Shown here piece by piece: positions 50,527 to 60,036 of a stretch of 64,000 bases of DNA. Under the pieces are notes generated by a model. That model did no database searches. It saw nothing but the letters and a program-made list of their open reading frames with translations, and was not told where the DNA came from. Source of the DNA: Paraperibacillus esterisolvens. GTDB taxonomy: Bacteria > Bacillota > Bacilli > Bacillales > DSM-1321. Within the stretch, counting starts at the first letter, position 1. The number at the start of each line of letters is the position of its first letter. The position numbers and the translations under genes were made by a program. Location of the stretch: contig NZ_CP143545.1 of assembly GCF_046237625.1 (NCBI RefSeq), positions 3,038,001-3,102,000 of the forward strand, read 5' to 3'.

Positions 50527-50667
50527 ATGGTCCACCTCTTCTATATTCTTCTTTTAATCTCACAATATTACTAAATACCTAAAAAATTTCCTTAAAAGAC
50601 AAATATCGACTATTAGTTATTGTATAATAAAGCCAGGTAATTTGAAATAAGAGGAAGTAAGCAAACT
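50527..50667. promoter_or_regulatory. divergent control region of the two pilus operons
   Basis: An AT-rich gap of 141 bases between the main operon (-) and the minor pilin operon (+). On the + strand TATAAT occurs at 50623-50628, preceded by TTG; no good -35 fits 17 bases upstream. No clear promoter is seen on the - strand. Confidence 0.35.
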
Positions 50668-51138
50668 ATGAAAATTTTAAATAAAAACGAGGGTTTCAGC
50701 CTGCTTGAGGTACTGATTGCCGTTACACTGCTTGGTATTCTGCTGTTGTCAGTCATGGGTATTTTTAACCAGGCTTATAATCACACAAAACAAAACGAAA
50801 GCAAGACGATTGGCATCAATGTGGCTCGGAATGTGCTGAATTATGTAGAGAGGCAGCCTTTTGAAAAAATTCAAACTGCATATTTTCTCGAAGACAGCAC
50901 AAACCCCCCGCCCGGGTCGATCACCCTGCAATTGAGCGACTGTTTAAAGAATAAGAATGCATTTGAAGGAGACTGTGAAACGGTCTTTCAATCCAAGGTG
51001 AACAATGTTACTTATGAAGCGGAAGTGACCATCTCAAGGTCCGAAGGCGATCTGAGTGAATACATTATGCCCCTGTCTGTTGAAGTGAAATGGGGCGGCC
51101 GTGAAGCTATTGCCAGAGGGGTACTGAAAAATGAATAA
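50668..51138 (+). CDS. minor pilin, PilV-type
   Basis: A 156-residue prepilin with signal KKILNKNEG-like leader (KILNKNEG), cleavage before FSLLEVLIAVTLLGILLL and Glu at +5. The globular part contains one cysteine pair candidate (DCLKN and GDCETVF) and a VTYEAEVTISRSEGD strand. First of three + strand genes. Minor pilins prime pilus assembly or form the tip. The ATG at 50668 has GAGGAAGTAAGC upstream; it overlaps the next gene by 8 bases. Confidence 0.82.
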   Translation: MKILNKNEGFSLLEVLIAVTLLGILLLSVMGIFNQAYNHTKQNESKTIGINVARNVLNYVERQPFEKIQTAYFLEDSTNPPPGSITLQLSDCLKNKNAFEGDCETVFQSKVNNVTYEAEVTISRSEGDLSEYIMPLSVEVKWGGREAIARGVLKNE

Positions 51139-51718
51139 ACCAGTTTTGAACGAAAAAGGAGTAACACTGATCGAGCTGCTGCTGACTGTTGTGATATCCG
51201 CCATTGCCGCTGGATTGATTTATTCCGTTTTTCTGACAGGGATCAAGCTGTACCAGAAAACACAGGTGGAAAGCGGGCTGCGTGATAATGCAGATTATAT
51301 TGCGACCATGATATTGAACGAAATGTACAATTCCCCTCCTACTTATGTAAGGAACCTGGAGGATGGAAAAGGAATTGAGCTTGTACGGAATAAAGATAAA
51401 ACAGTCGAAGGGTATCTGATAGAAGACTCAGTCCAGACTGCGTCAACTGTAAGGATTTCCATTGAAGAAAATGAAATTACCATAATACGAAACAATGAGG
51501 TGCCCATAAAACTGCTGACCCATTCCACCGAACTTGCGGAGGCAGATGATGGTTCAGGGTCTTCCCTCACAATAAGCAACGTTAAGAAGGACACTGTTAC
51601 CGGCCGCTTTAAACACGGAACGATCAACCTGACCCTCGTCCTGAATGACAGCAGCCATCAGGAAGGTTCCCTGATTAATGTAAAGCCGCTAGTGCTCCGG
51701 AGCTCTTTTGGATTTTAA
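51131..51718 (+). CDS. minor pilin, PilW-type
   Basis: A 195-residue prepilin with signal NKPVLNEKG, cleavage before VTLIELLLTVVISAIAAGL and Glu at +5, then a helical part and a beta-rich globular domain. The length and the DNADYIATMILNEMY segment after the helix fit PilW/GspJ-type minor pilins. It is coupled to the gene before it and lies 12 bases from the next. No cysteines are seen. Confidence 0.82.
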   Translation: MNKPVLNEKGVTLIELLLTVVISAIAAGLIYSVFLTGIKLYQKTQVESGLRDNADYIATMILNEMYNSPPTYVRNLEDGKGIELVRNKDKTVEGYLIEDSVQTASTVRISIEENEITIIRNNEVPIKLLTHSTELAEADDGSGSSLTISNVKKDTVTGRFKHGTINLTLVLNDSSHQEGSLINVKPLVLRSSFGF

Positions 51719-51730
51719 TGAGGTGAAAAC

Positions 51731-53362
51731 ATGCAAATAAAAAACAATCAAAATGGCTCAGCTTTACTGAGTGTCATGCTTCTCTTTTTAGTTTTTACCA
51801 TACTGGGCCTCACGCTGCTTTCGGTCAGCATCGGCGGGGCGAAACGCACCGAATTCAGGGAAACCGAAGTGACCGGGAACCTCGATTCCATCAAGGCGGT
51901 TAAAGAAGGGACGGCAATCGTCCAGTCATATGTGAAATTGAATCAGAAAGAGCTGCTCAAAGAAGATGCAGCAGCCTTTAAGAAGAAGTTCCAGGAAAAG
52001 ATAATCAACGCCATTAATAATAATTATAATAGTAAGAAGGAAATGTACTTTACACTGGCGGATATATCCGAAGAATACAAAGACCAAATTGGTGCAGACA
52101 GCTTCACCCGGGTCATAGAAGTAAGAAGTGAGGAGCATAAACAGAAAGTCTACATAACTGCCATGCCGAGTTTCTTGAAATATGCGCTCGGATCACGGTC
52201 ACAGCTTACTATGAACGGTTCGCCCTTTATCCAGGGAAATCTGTATTCTAAGGAACCGATGCAAATCAGCAGGGACACGAATTATAAATACCAGAAAAAC
52301 TACTTTTCCACTCCAACCGAGCTTCCTGCCGTTAAGGAAAACTCCAGGCTTTTTGTAGAGGAAGGCTCGCTGGATATATGCACAAGTCCCGGCTGCTACA
52401 CCGCAGGGAACAGCTGGATCAAGAATGAAAGCAATTGGAGGTCCATATTGCCGGGACAGCTTCAGGAAGCATTCAGCACCAAGGCTCCCCTGTATGAGGA
52501 AGAAAAAAGTCAGTTTGTGGATGTGGACATCCCAAAAACCTTTCAGGACAAGTTGATGGAAACCGGCTTTGATCTGACTGGTTTTAATGATGACCTGTCA
52601 GATGCCGAAAAGATTGAGTATATTAAAGAGAAGTTGAGCGGCTATCTGCCGGATAAAGTAAGGCAGATCACGAACTTCTCCAGTTTCTCGGGGAATAACA
52701 GCACAAAAGGCTTCATCTATAAAGGCACTGCCGAGATTGACACAGATGACCTTACCCTTGATAAAGACCAATGGCTGATCATAGACGGCAATGCCACAAT
52801 TGAGAGCAGGGCCTTCAGCCGGATGGATGTGAATGCCAACATCCTTATTACCGGCAATCTCATCATCTCCGGGGACGTGAGCTTTAATTCAGTGATATAT
52901 GTTCTCGGCGATACCACTCTGAAAAATGTTAACATCACCTGTTACAAAAACCTATGCTCAGATAATCCAGCCGGAACAGCGCCTGATGCCCAGCTCATCC
53001 TGATGACACAGGGCAGGCTCGAAATCTCAAGGATCAACAGCTTCATGGATTTGGGAAATAACACAAACAAAATAACCGGTTACCTTTATACAAACTCCCA
53101 GGCAGACATCTATGCAGTCGGTTCCCTGTTAAATATAAACGGCGGCATTTTTTCATATGATGACCTTGTAGTAAACAGTTACAGGGGCAATGCCAGAGGT
53201 GGAAAAGCAGATCTTCTTTTCACCCCGCTTGTGAAGCCAGAGGAATCCCGGTTTACCGTAACCAATAACAAGCGCCTCTTCCTTAATCAGCTCCAGGCAC
53301 TGCCGAGGGTGGATGGATTTGAAGTGATTCCGGAGCTCATGGAAAAAATAAAGAGAAAATAA
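51731..53362 (+). CDS. large PilX-like minor pilin
   Basis: A 543-residue protein with prepilin-like leader QIKNNQNG followed by SALLSVMLLFLVFTILGLTLL, lacking Glu at +5 as in PilX/GspK-type subunits. After a helical, lysine-rich stretch it has a long beta-rich region (residues 330-480: NGSPFIQGNLYSKEP at about 165, then DGNATIESRAFSRMD and LITGNLIISGDVSFNS). This suggests a beta-helix-like surface part. Two cysteine pairs (ICTSPGC and TCYKNLC) could form disulfides. At this size it is a good candidate for the pilus tip. Confidence 0.75.
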   Translation: MQIKNNQNGSALLSVMLLFLVFTILGLTLLSVSIGGAKRTEFRETEVTGNLDSIKAVKEGTAIVQSYVKLNQKELLKEDAAAFKKKFQEKIINAINNNYNSKKEMYFTLADISEEYKDQIGADSFTRVIEVRSEEHKQKVYITAMPSFLKYALGSRSQLTMNGSPFIQGNLYSKEPMQISRDTNYKYQKNYFSTPTELPAVKENSRLFVEEGSLDICTSPGCYTAGNSWIKNESNWRSILPGQLQEAFSTKAPLYEEEKSQFVDVDIPKTFQDKLMETGFDLTGFNDDLSDAEKIEYIKEKLSGYLPDKVRQITNFSSFSGNNSTKGFIYKGTAEIDTDDLTLDKDQWLIIDGNATIESRAFSRMDVNANILITGNLIISGDVSFNSVIYVLGDTTLKNVNITCYKNLCSDNPAGTAPDAQLILMTQGRLEISRINSFMDLGNNTNKITGYLYTNSQADIYAVGSLLNINGGIFSYDDLVVNSYRGNARGGKADLLFTPLVKPEESRFTVTNNKRLFLNQLQALPRVDGFEVIPELMEKIKRK

Positions 53363-53433
53363 AGGTCTGATGCTTGTCTATTTAAGAGGAATTCGGATTT
53401 CTTCTGAAAACCGGACCAGGCTGCCGCTAATAG

Positions 53434-53468
53434 GGATTTGGGATGCTCTCATTCCAAATCCTTTTTTT
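53434..53468 (+). terminator. terminator of the minor pilin operon
   Basis: GGATTTGGGATG (53434-53445) pairs with CATTCCAAATCC (53450-53461) over a CTCT loop, 12 bp with one G-T pair, followed by seven T. Confidence 0.93.
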
Positions 53469-53568
53469 GCACCCTGTAATTCCAATTCAACTTACTCCTG
53501 CGCATAAATTTCTTTTGGTTAAAATTCTGATTCTATCCGCTTACTCCAGCATTCCTGTGAAACCAACT

Positions 53569-53616
53569 AAAAAAGACTGAAGGCACACCTGATTTTCATC
53601 AAGCCAGCCTTCAGTC
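53569..53616 (-). terminator. terminator of the ankyrin-repeat gene
   Basis: GACTGAAGGC (53575-53584) pairs with GCCTTCAGTC (53607-53616); on the - strand the stem is followed by TTTTTT. It lies 6 bases after the stop codon. Confidence 0.88.
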
Positions 53617-53621
53617 CGAGT

Positions 53622-54545
53622 TTATTTGTTTAATAGCTTCAGAATGTTTTCATGTTTCCATTCAGCAGCATAATCACGAGCGGTAAAGCCTTCTTTGCTT
53701 TTTAGGTCCCGCGAGGCACCAGCTTCCAATAAAATGGCGGCAGCATTGGCATCTCCATATTCACTGGCATATATAAGGGCGGTCTTTCCGAAATCATCCT
53801 GTTCATCAATGAATTCAGGAAGATGCTTTCCGAGATAATAGAGAATTTCATGAGCACCGCCTGTGGCAGCAAGAATCCACAGGCTTTGATTATCTCCATT
53901 TTTTGTTTGAAGCAGCGCCTGTTCCTCCTTGGCAAAGGCTTTTACAGCTCCGGGCCTGTCACTCAACACAGCCAGCTCTACAGGAGTCTTTCCTGCCAGG
54001 TTTCGTTCCGAGCTTTTCAACCCTGCCTTCAGCAGCAGGCTGACTGCCTCTCCGTCGCCCTTGCCCGCGGCAAGATGGAGTGCGCTGTTTCCAGCAGCAT
54101 CCTTGCCGTCTTTCCCGCCTTTTTCGCGCTTTACCAGCTGTTTCAGCAATTCAAGTCTGGCATTTCGGGCTTTCCTTGGCTGGTTCATGGTCTGGGAATA
54201 CTCGGGCAGGGCCGAAACCGCCTGGACCAGCAATGAATTTCCTGATTTACGGCTGTGTTTTGCTCCATGTTTCAATAAATAGCCCGCTACCTCAAAATTC
54301 CCATTTCCGAGGGCATATTCCAGCGGTGTCTTTTTTTCCGGCCCTGAAGAAAATTGGATAGAAGACAGTTCCTCCGTAAGTTTTTTCACGGTTTTCAAAT
54401 CTCCTGAAGCAGCTGCCTGGACCAGCCTGCTTTTTTGGGCTGCCTTTTCTTCAGCACTGGGACCGATGTTCTTAAAGACCGTAAAGCCTGCAGACAGGAT
54501 GACTAAAACCACAAGTGAGATTGCTGCAAATCGCTTCTTGTTCAT
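53622..54545 (-). CDS. membrane-anchored ankyrin-repeat protein
   Basis: A 307-residue protein with one N-terminal membrane segment (KRFAAISLVVLVILSAGFTV) and five or more ankyrin repeats outside: KTPLEYALGNGNFEVAGYLL near residue 70, GNSALHLAAGKGDGEAVSLL near 155, GKTPVELAVLSDRPGAVKAF and GKTALIYASEYGDANAAAIL. Ankyrin repeats bind proteins; the partner is unknown. I chose the ATG at 54545 with AAAGGAG upstream. It is flanked by terminators on both sides and so is its own unit. Confidence 0.85.
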   Translation of the reverse strand: MNKKRFAAISLVVLVILSAGFTVFKNIGPSAEEKAAQKSRLVQAAASGDLKTVKKLTEELSSIQFSSGPEKKTPLEYALGNGNFEVAGYLLKHGAKHSRKSGNSLLVQAVSALPEYSQTMNQPRKARNARLELLKQLVKREKGGKDGKDAAGNSALHLAAGKGDGEAVSLLLKAGLKSSERNLAGKTPVELAVLSDRPGAVKAFAKEEQALLQTKNGDNQSLWILAATGGAHEILYYLGKHLPEFIDEQDDFGKTALIYASEYGDANAAAILLEAGASRDLKSKEGFTARDYAAEWKHENILKLLNK

Positions 54546-54573
54546 GAGCACTCCTTTAATTCGCATTTCATAT

Positions 54574-54622
54574 AAAAAGGGACTGCCCGTAAACGAGGAC
54601 CTAAGCCTCGCAGGGCAGCCCC
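54574..54622 (-). terminator. terminator of the Ig-like surface protein gene
   Basis: On the - strand, GGGGCTGCCC pairs with GGGCAGTCCC, with an inner CGAGG/CCTCG stem, and TTTTT follows (54578-54574). It begins about 12 bases after the stop codon. Confidence 0.88.
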
Positions 54623-54633
54623 AGGTCCTGCAT

Positions 54634-57600
54634 TTAATACAATGAATCGCCCTGGCCGTCTACTTTTTTCTCGATGACCTTTACCGTCAGGGTTTCAGTA
54701 AACTCCCTGCCCTTGTCATCTTTTACAGAAACCGTGACAACTGAAGAGCCAATCCTGTTCCCAAGAATATTGCCATCCGAATGGACTGCCACATAATAAG
54801 GCTTGCTGGAGGAATAGCGTATGCTTCCCATATCCACATTTGATGCATCCTTAGGGAAAAATCCGAGTAAGTCCCCCGCGTTCGCTGTCATTCCTTTTTC
54901 CAGTTCGATCGAAGCGGGATTAAGGGATATTCCCTCCAGCGGCTGTCCGACATTTACCACCACTTCCGCTTTTACTTTTCCATCAGGGGTGGAAATGATC
55001 ACCTTCGTGGAACCGGTGCCGACGCCTTCAATTTTCCCGTCTCCCCGAAGTTCCGCAATCGTAGGATCCTTGACACTCCATTCAAGCTTTTTATTTGTTG
55101 CATTTTCAGGCAGCACAGACACGGTGATGACAGCTGTTGCATGCTTATACATGTTAATGACAGAAGGATTGGCATAAATCGCCGTCACCTCGATCTCCAT
55201 GACTGTCACCTTGAGATCCTTTGTAATCTTGACTCCATCGGCATTGGTTCCGGAGACAGTCATGATGGTTTCTCCCGGCTCAAGTCCTCTTAAGGTAAAG
55301 TCCTCTTTGCTGACGGACACTGTCTTCTGGTTCTCGTCCAGCAAGATTTCCAGTGAATTTCTTGCTTCTGCAGGCTGGAAGGTGATTGGCAGCGGCTTTG
55401 TTTCACCGGCAAACAGGGTGATATCCTTCACCTCAAACTCCACCGGTGTACGGACCGTGACAAGTGCCCTCGCTTCCTTGACTCCTCCAAAGACATCGGT
55501 GACTCTGACACGTACATAGGTGCTTCCTTCACTCAATGCTTCAGCTGTTCCTTCTTTAGGGTCAATCTTAAGGATACGGCCGCCGCTCTCTTCACTCCAG
55601 ACCATCTCTTTTATGCCCGCATTTTCTGGCAAAACCTCCAGATCAAGCTTGAAGTTTTTGGTATTCCCTTTATTGAGACCAAAACTTCCAGGGAATTTCA
55701 AGTCCTTTAATGGAATATCTGAAACGATTGTCAAAGGATTGAAGGCAGCAGACACCTTTTTATTAGTAAGGTCTGTATATGAAATCGATGACTCATTAAG
55801 GATATATCTGTTCTTAACCAGCGGCTTGATCACGATGGTGAATTCGATTGGGTCTGCCTTGAACTTATCTCCGTCCCGCTTATATACCACTTTGGGGAGA
55901 TTCTTTTTATAGGTGATTCCTTTATCCGCGGTCCCTGTTTGATCACCGTCAGACAAAACATCGATCCCTGCAGGGAACTTTTCCTGGAAAGCCGGCGGAG
56001 AAATTGTCAGCTCATCCTCTTTGATGGCTGCGGCGATTTCGCCGGTGATATCCTTTGGATTGATATGATGGGTGATGACAACTTCATCCAGAGCTTTGAT
56101 TACACCCGAGGGAGCAGCCGTCCGGCTCACTTCGAGATTTGTCTGGACTTTCTCTACCTTCAGATTCAGTATTTTCTCGGTGATGGCGCCGCTTTCGTCA
56201 GCGGCCGATATTTTCAGGACTGCCTTGCCGCCCTCAGGCATTCCATGCTGTATTGATTCTGTCAGGGTGGTCCCATTCGGCACTCCTTCCCTGGATTTTA
56301 TCAGTTTATCATTCAAGTAAACCTTCGTATTGATTTTCTTATCCTTCAAATCGAAATCCTGGACCGCATAGGACAGTTCTATATTCTGATTGGAAGGGAC
56401 GATACTGTTATCGGCAGGGGTGAATACCGTTACCTGCGGTGCATGGTTCGACCCCAGGAATGCCCGGAACATCGTATTTACGAACAGCTGCTGCTCTTCG
56501 TCCGGAAAACCGGTATTTGTGTGTCCCGTACCCGAGTATGTGATATTCCCCTTCGAGTAGGTGTAATAATGGTTCCAGCTGTCATTCACGTCCCGCTTGT
56601 CCGAGTCGCTGGCTTCGCTGATGATATTGTACCAGGGAATAACTTCGGGATCCTCCAGGTCCAGCGTATAGTACTGGTTATGGGTGGAAGCGATCCGGAC
56701 ATTGCTGTCCAGGTCAAATGGATAATTGGTCATCAGACCTTCATTCACCCTGCTAGTCTGGGTGGAACGATGAGGCGCACCGTAGCCAAGGTCTGTTCTT
56801 GGCGCCATCTGGCCGGTGTCCTCTGTAAAATAATTGACCCAGTTATTGTTTGTGCTGTATATCGTATCATGGGTAAACATGACGCTCTGTCCTGAGGCAA
56901 TGTATTTTTTCAGCGACTGTACAGCGTTCAGATTGATGGAGGTGCTGTTATACACATCCGCAAACCCGAAGATCACCATATCATATGTCCCATTTATACT
57001 TTCATGGGAATACTTTTTTGAAGCAGCAGGGAGGCTTCCCGCTCCCTTGTTGAAGGTGCTCATATCGGTTGCATCTATATTGATTTTATATTCCCCGGCC
57101 CTTGAAAGCTTGCTCTGCTGCATATTCGAGGGTATCTTAAGACTGCTGCTAGTATTCGTATCCTTCATCACCTGCAGTACATTCAACTCCACCAGCTGAT
57201 CCTTGAATAAGAACCTGCCTTTTTGATATTCCATTAGGTTGGCAGAGTTATCAACGAGCTGGAGCTTCCAGTAGCGGAGCCCGGAATAGCCCTTCGGCAG
57301 CTTATAATTAATGAGGACGTCCTGTGCATTCACGGCCTTTTCAGCGACCATTTCATCCGGTTCATAGCGGTCATTGAAATCCGAATCCACATACAGCTGT
57401 ACCTTCATATCCTTTGTAGAAACATCTGCGGGCTTCAGGATGCCGAGCCGGAAGGAAAGGGTGTCGCCGGGACTATAGTACTTTGAGGCATCCGGCTTTG
57501 CTTCCAGCTCAAAACGCGGCCTGGCAGGCTCGTTTTTCTGGAGGTAATTTCTTAGATGGGAGATCAATTCCTGATCCTTGTCACTGCCGCTAGAATTGTA

Positions 57601-58092
57601 ATAGATAATATTTTCCCTGTCAGAACTGTCCAGATTTGTAAACTTTTCTTTTAGTATCCGCGACGTATCTGCATTGATGGTCTTCCTGTCCAGGATGACC
57701 GGCAGCCCCTTATCTATGTAGTTTCTGATTATTTCATTTGCTTTCAGGTTTGTGATGTCATTCTGCACAGGCTCGGTATTGTGGGTTTTATTCAATACAC
57801 CTGCAGAGCTGTAGTCACCTTCCATGACAGCAATGATATCGTATTGCCCGTCAAGCTCCTCCCTCAGTGCCACGAATTTTTTCATGGTCATGACTTTATG
57901 CTCAAATTTATTGAGATCTTCTCCCAGAATCGGGGCAAGCTTCGAACTGCCCCGGTCGATAATCTCCAGTATTTTCAACTTAGGGCTGAACGCCGGGATA
58001 TCCGAGGAGGCCTCCACTTTTAAATGAAGAGGAGGGAAAAGAGAAAGCAACAAAATAAATGAAACGACATATAAGTAGAATTTTCTCAGCAT
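54634..58092 (-). CDS. secreted DUF5057-like protein with Ig-like repeats
   Basis: A 1152-residue exported protein with a signal peptide (LRKFYLYVVSFILLLSLF, cut after VEA near residue 29). The N-terminal half resembles what I remember of DUF5057 (MVIFGFADVYNSTSINLNA, QSVMFTHDTIYSTNN, YSKGNITYSGTGHTNTGFP), a Firmicute domain of unknown function with a class-I-amidotransferase-like look. The C-terminal part has at least three bacterial Ig-like (BIG2) units, for example NATNKKLEWSVKDPTIAEL and EGVGTGSTKVIISTPDG. I see no LPXTG or S-layer anchor. The ATG at 58092 has GGAGGAG upstream. It may be a surface partner of the pilus, but only position supports this. Confidence 0.75.
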   Translation of the reverse strand: MLRKFYLYVVSFILLLSLFPPLHLKVEASSDIPAFSPKLKILEIIDRGSSKLAPILGEDLNKFEHKVMTMKKFVALREELDGQYDIIAVMEGDYSSAGVLNKTHNTEPVQNDITNLKANEIIRNYIDKGLPVILDRKTINADTSRILKEKFTNLDSSDRENIIYYNSSGSDKDQELISHLRNYLQKNEPARPRFELEAKPDASKYYSPGDTLSFRLGILKPADVSTKDMKVQLYVDSDFNDRYEPDEMVAEKAVNAQDVLINYKLPKGYSGLRYWKLQLVDNSANLMEYQKGRFLFKDQLVELNVLQVMKDTNTSSSLKIPSNMQQSKLSRAGEYKINIDATDMSTFNKGAGSLPAASKKYSHESINGTYDMVIFGFADVYNSTSINLNAVQSLKKYIASGQSVMFTHDTIYSTNNNWVNYFTEDTGQMAPRTDLGYGAPHRSTQTSRVNEGLMTNYPFDLDSNVRIASTHNQYYTLDLEDPEVIPWYNIISEASDSDKRDVNDSWNHYYTYSKGNITYSGTGHTNTGFPDEEQQLFVNTMFRAFLGSNHAPQVTVFTPADNSIVPSNQNIELSYAVQDFDLKDKKINTKVYLNDKLIKSREGVPNGTTLTESIQHGMPEGGKAVLKISAADESGAITEKILNLKVEKVQTNLEVSRTAAPSGVIKALDEVVITHHINPKDITGEIAAAIKEDELTISPPAFQEKFPAGIDVLSDGDQTGTADKGITYKKNLPKVVYKRDGDKFKADPIEFTIVIKPLVKNRYILNESSISYTDLTNKKVSAAFNPLTIVSDIPLKDLKFPGSFGLNKGNTKNFKLDLEVLPENAGIKEMVWSEESGGRILKIDPKEGTAEALSEGSTYVRVRVTDVFGGVKEARALVTVRTPVEFEVKDITLFAGETKPLPITFQPAEARNSLEILLDENQKTVSVSKEDFTLRGLEPGETIMTVSGTNADGVKITKDLKVTVMEIEVTAIYANPSVINMYKHATAVITVSVLPENATNKKLEWSVKDPTIAELRGDGKIEGVGTGSTKVIISTPDGKVKAEVVVNVGQPLEGISLNPASIELEKGMTANAGDLLGFFPKDASNVDMGSIRYSSSKPYYVAVHSDGNILGNRIGSSVVTVSVKDDKGREFTETLTVKVIEKKVDGQGDSLY

Positions 58093-58198
58093 GATTTTTT
58101 TCTCCTCCGGATACGTGATTCGCGTATCCATTCTAATGGCAATCGATTAGCAGGCTTCCATCGAGAGCTCAGGATGCAAAGGGGCGGTGCCCCATGCT

Positions 58199-59909
58199 TT
58201 ACTTCACATATTCAGCCACGCGATTCCTGCCTGCCTTTTTTGCTCCTACATACATCGCCCTGTCTGCATGCCTCACGAGGGAAAGGGGGTCTTCTGCATC
58301 CTGCGGAGCAGCAGCGACTCCAATGCTTGCAGTGATATAAACTTCAAGCTGTTCCCTGTCCGCATCGAGGTCGGAATGGAGAATGAAAGGCCGTTCTTCA
58401 ATGTTTTTCCGGATGGATTCCGCAAGGATTGCGGCTTCACTCTTGACATAGTCTGGAAGCAGAATCACAAATTCCTCTCCGCCGTATCTGGCTACCGTCC
58501 CATTGGTGCCGATGATGTCAACGAGCCGCGAGGCCATACCGGATAATATGTCATTTCCACTTTGATGTCCGTATGTATCGTTCACTGCCTTGAAATGGTC
58601 CAGATCCAATAGGATCAGGGCAAGGCTCGTCATCCCGCCTGCATCAAGCCTGCGGTACTCCTCATGGAGCTGCTCTTCAAAATATCGGTAATTATAAACT
58701 TTTGTTAAGGCGCACAGCTCACTTTTCTTTTTCGTTTCTTCATGAAGCCTTGCATTTTCGATAGCTATGAATAAATTCGTGCTGAGGATATCCACCAGGG
58801 TCAGGTGGTATTTTTCGTAGGCTTTCTTTTCGTTAGAGGCAAGCGTGATGGCTCCCGCAGGGGCATTATTTCTCATGATGGGCACCGAGATGACGCTTTC
58901 CACATTCGGGGGGATATATGCTTCCTCCGACCGGCTGAACTGCGGACGTGCATGCAGGATGAGCGGCCTTCCGGTTTCAAATACATTCCTGCTTATGCCG
59001 CTGTACGGTCTCAGGTACATCTCAGGATCTTTCTCCTCATCCGGCTGGAGCGAACAGATCAGTGAAAGTCCGTTTTCCTGATGTTCATAAACATAGGCAT
59101 AATCCACAGGCACAAGTCCGCTGACTTTCTTCAGGAAAATGTCCAGCACACTGTCAACATTCAGGTTGCCGGTAATCTGGTGGCCGATATCGCTCGTCTT
59201 TTGGAGGGACCGGTTCATCCTGCCGGTGGAATTGTACAGCTTAAGCACAACAGTTAGGCAGACATAAGGAATACCCACCAGGAAAATGGATAGGATGCCG
59301 AGTTCCTTATAAAGCATATAAAGCGCAAGCCCTATAGGAAACACTACAGCCCCGGACGTAATCACATCCCAGGCAAAATCATTTTTACCAAACACCTTTC
59401 GATCCTTATATAAAAAGAATACGATAAGCGAAAGGAAAAGCTGGTTCAGGGAGAATGATGCCACTTCATAGAATGTGATCGGAATGAATTCCCCGACCCT
59501 CTCAAAATCCGGATGATGGTTTCCCCCGAGCAGGTAAAATATAATGGCGCTCCCGAGAGAAATGAAGAAAAACATGAGTGAGTTCAGCGGGAAACCTGAA
59601 TATCTGGTCGCTGCGGACCTTCAGATTGATCAGCATGACCATGACGGCAATCTGGGTAATCACAAGCTCCGTTGCCAGCCCGAAAATCAGGAATACGGCA
59701 AGGGATACTCCCTGGAATACGACCACTGCCGTCTTCCCGATCATAATGGGGATGCTGGCAACGATGCACATCAGGATTAAAAAGGCAATGATGTCTATCA
59801 TTTTCCCGGTAACCTGCGGAGGAAAGGCTGCGTATATGAGCCAGAACCCGGCAGGGACCAGGGCAAACCACGAAATCCAAATCAGACATTTAGTCCTTTT
59901 TGATACCAT
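58199..59909 (-). pseudogene. GAF-GGDEF diguanylate cyclase, broken by one frameshift
   Basis: Two frames form one protein. The first (59909 to 59502) starts SKRTKCLIWISWFALVPAGF and encodes three or four membrane segments; from RFPAELTHVF on its sequence is out of frame. The second (59575 to 58199) resumes with NSLMFFFISLGSAIIFYLLG, then more membrane segments, a GAF domain (SVLDIFLKKVSGLVPVDYAY) and a GGDEF domain with the intact active site ARYGGEEFVILLPD. Removing one base from CCC at 59589-59591 joins them into about 565 residues. GGEEF predicts c-di-GMP synthesis. A start inside the second frame could still give a shortened cyclase. Confidence 0.85.
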
Positions 59910-59978
59910 TTGAGCTCCCCCTCCCTAATCCGTTTCTATTTTATATTTCTTAGGAAAATAGACTTAAATTTTACAATT

Positions 59979-60007
59979 ATTTTACCAAGTTTTCTTAATT
60001 TTGTCAT
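59979..60007 (-). promoter_or_regulatory. SigA-type promoter of the diguanylate cyclase gene
   Basis: On the - strand ATGACA (60007-60002), 17 bases, TAAAAT (59984-59979). The start near 59972 is about 60 bases before the ATG. Confidence 0.6.
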
Positions 60008-60036
60008 ATCTTTTATGTTTTTGTAGGAAAAAAGCT

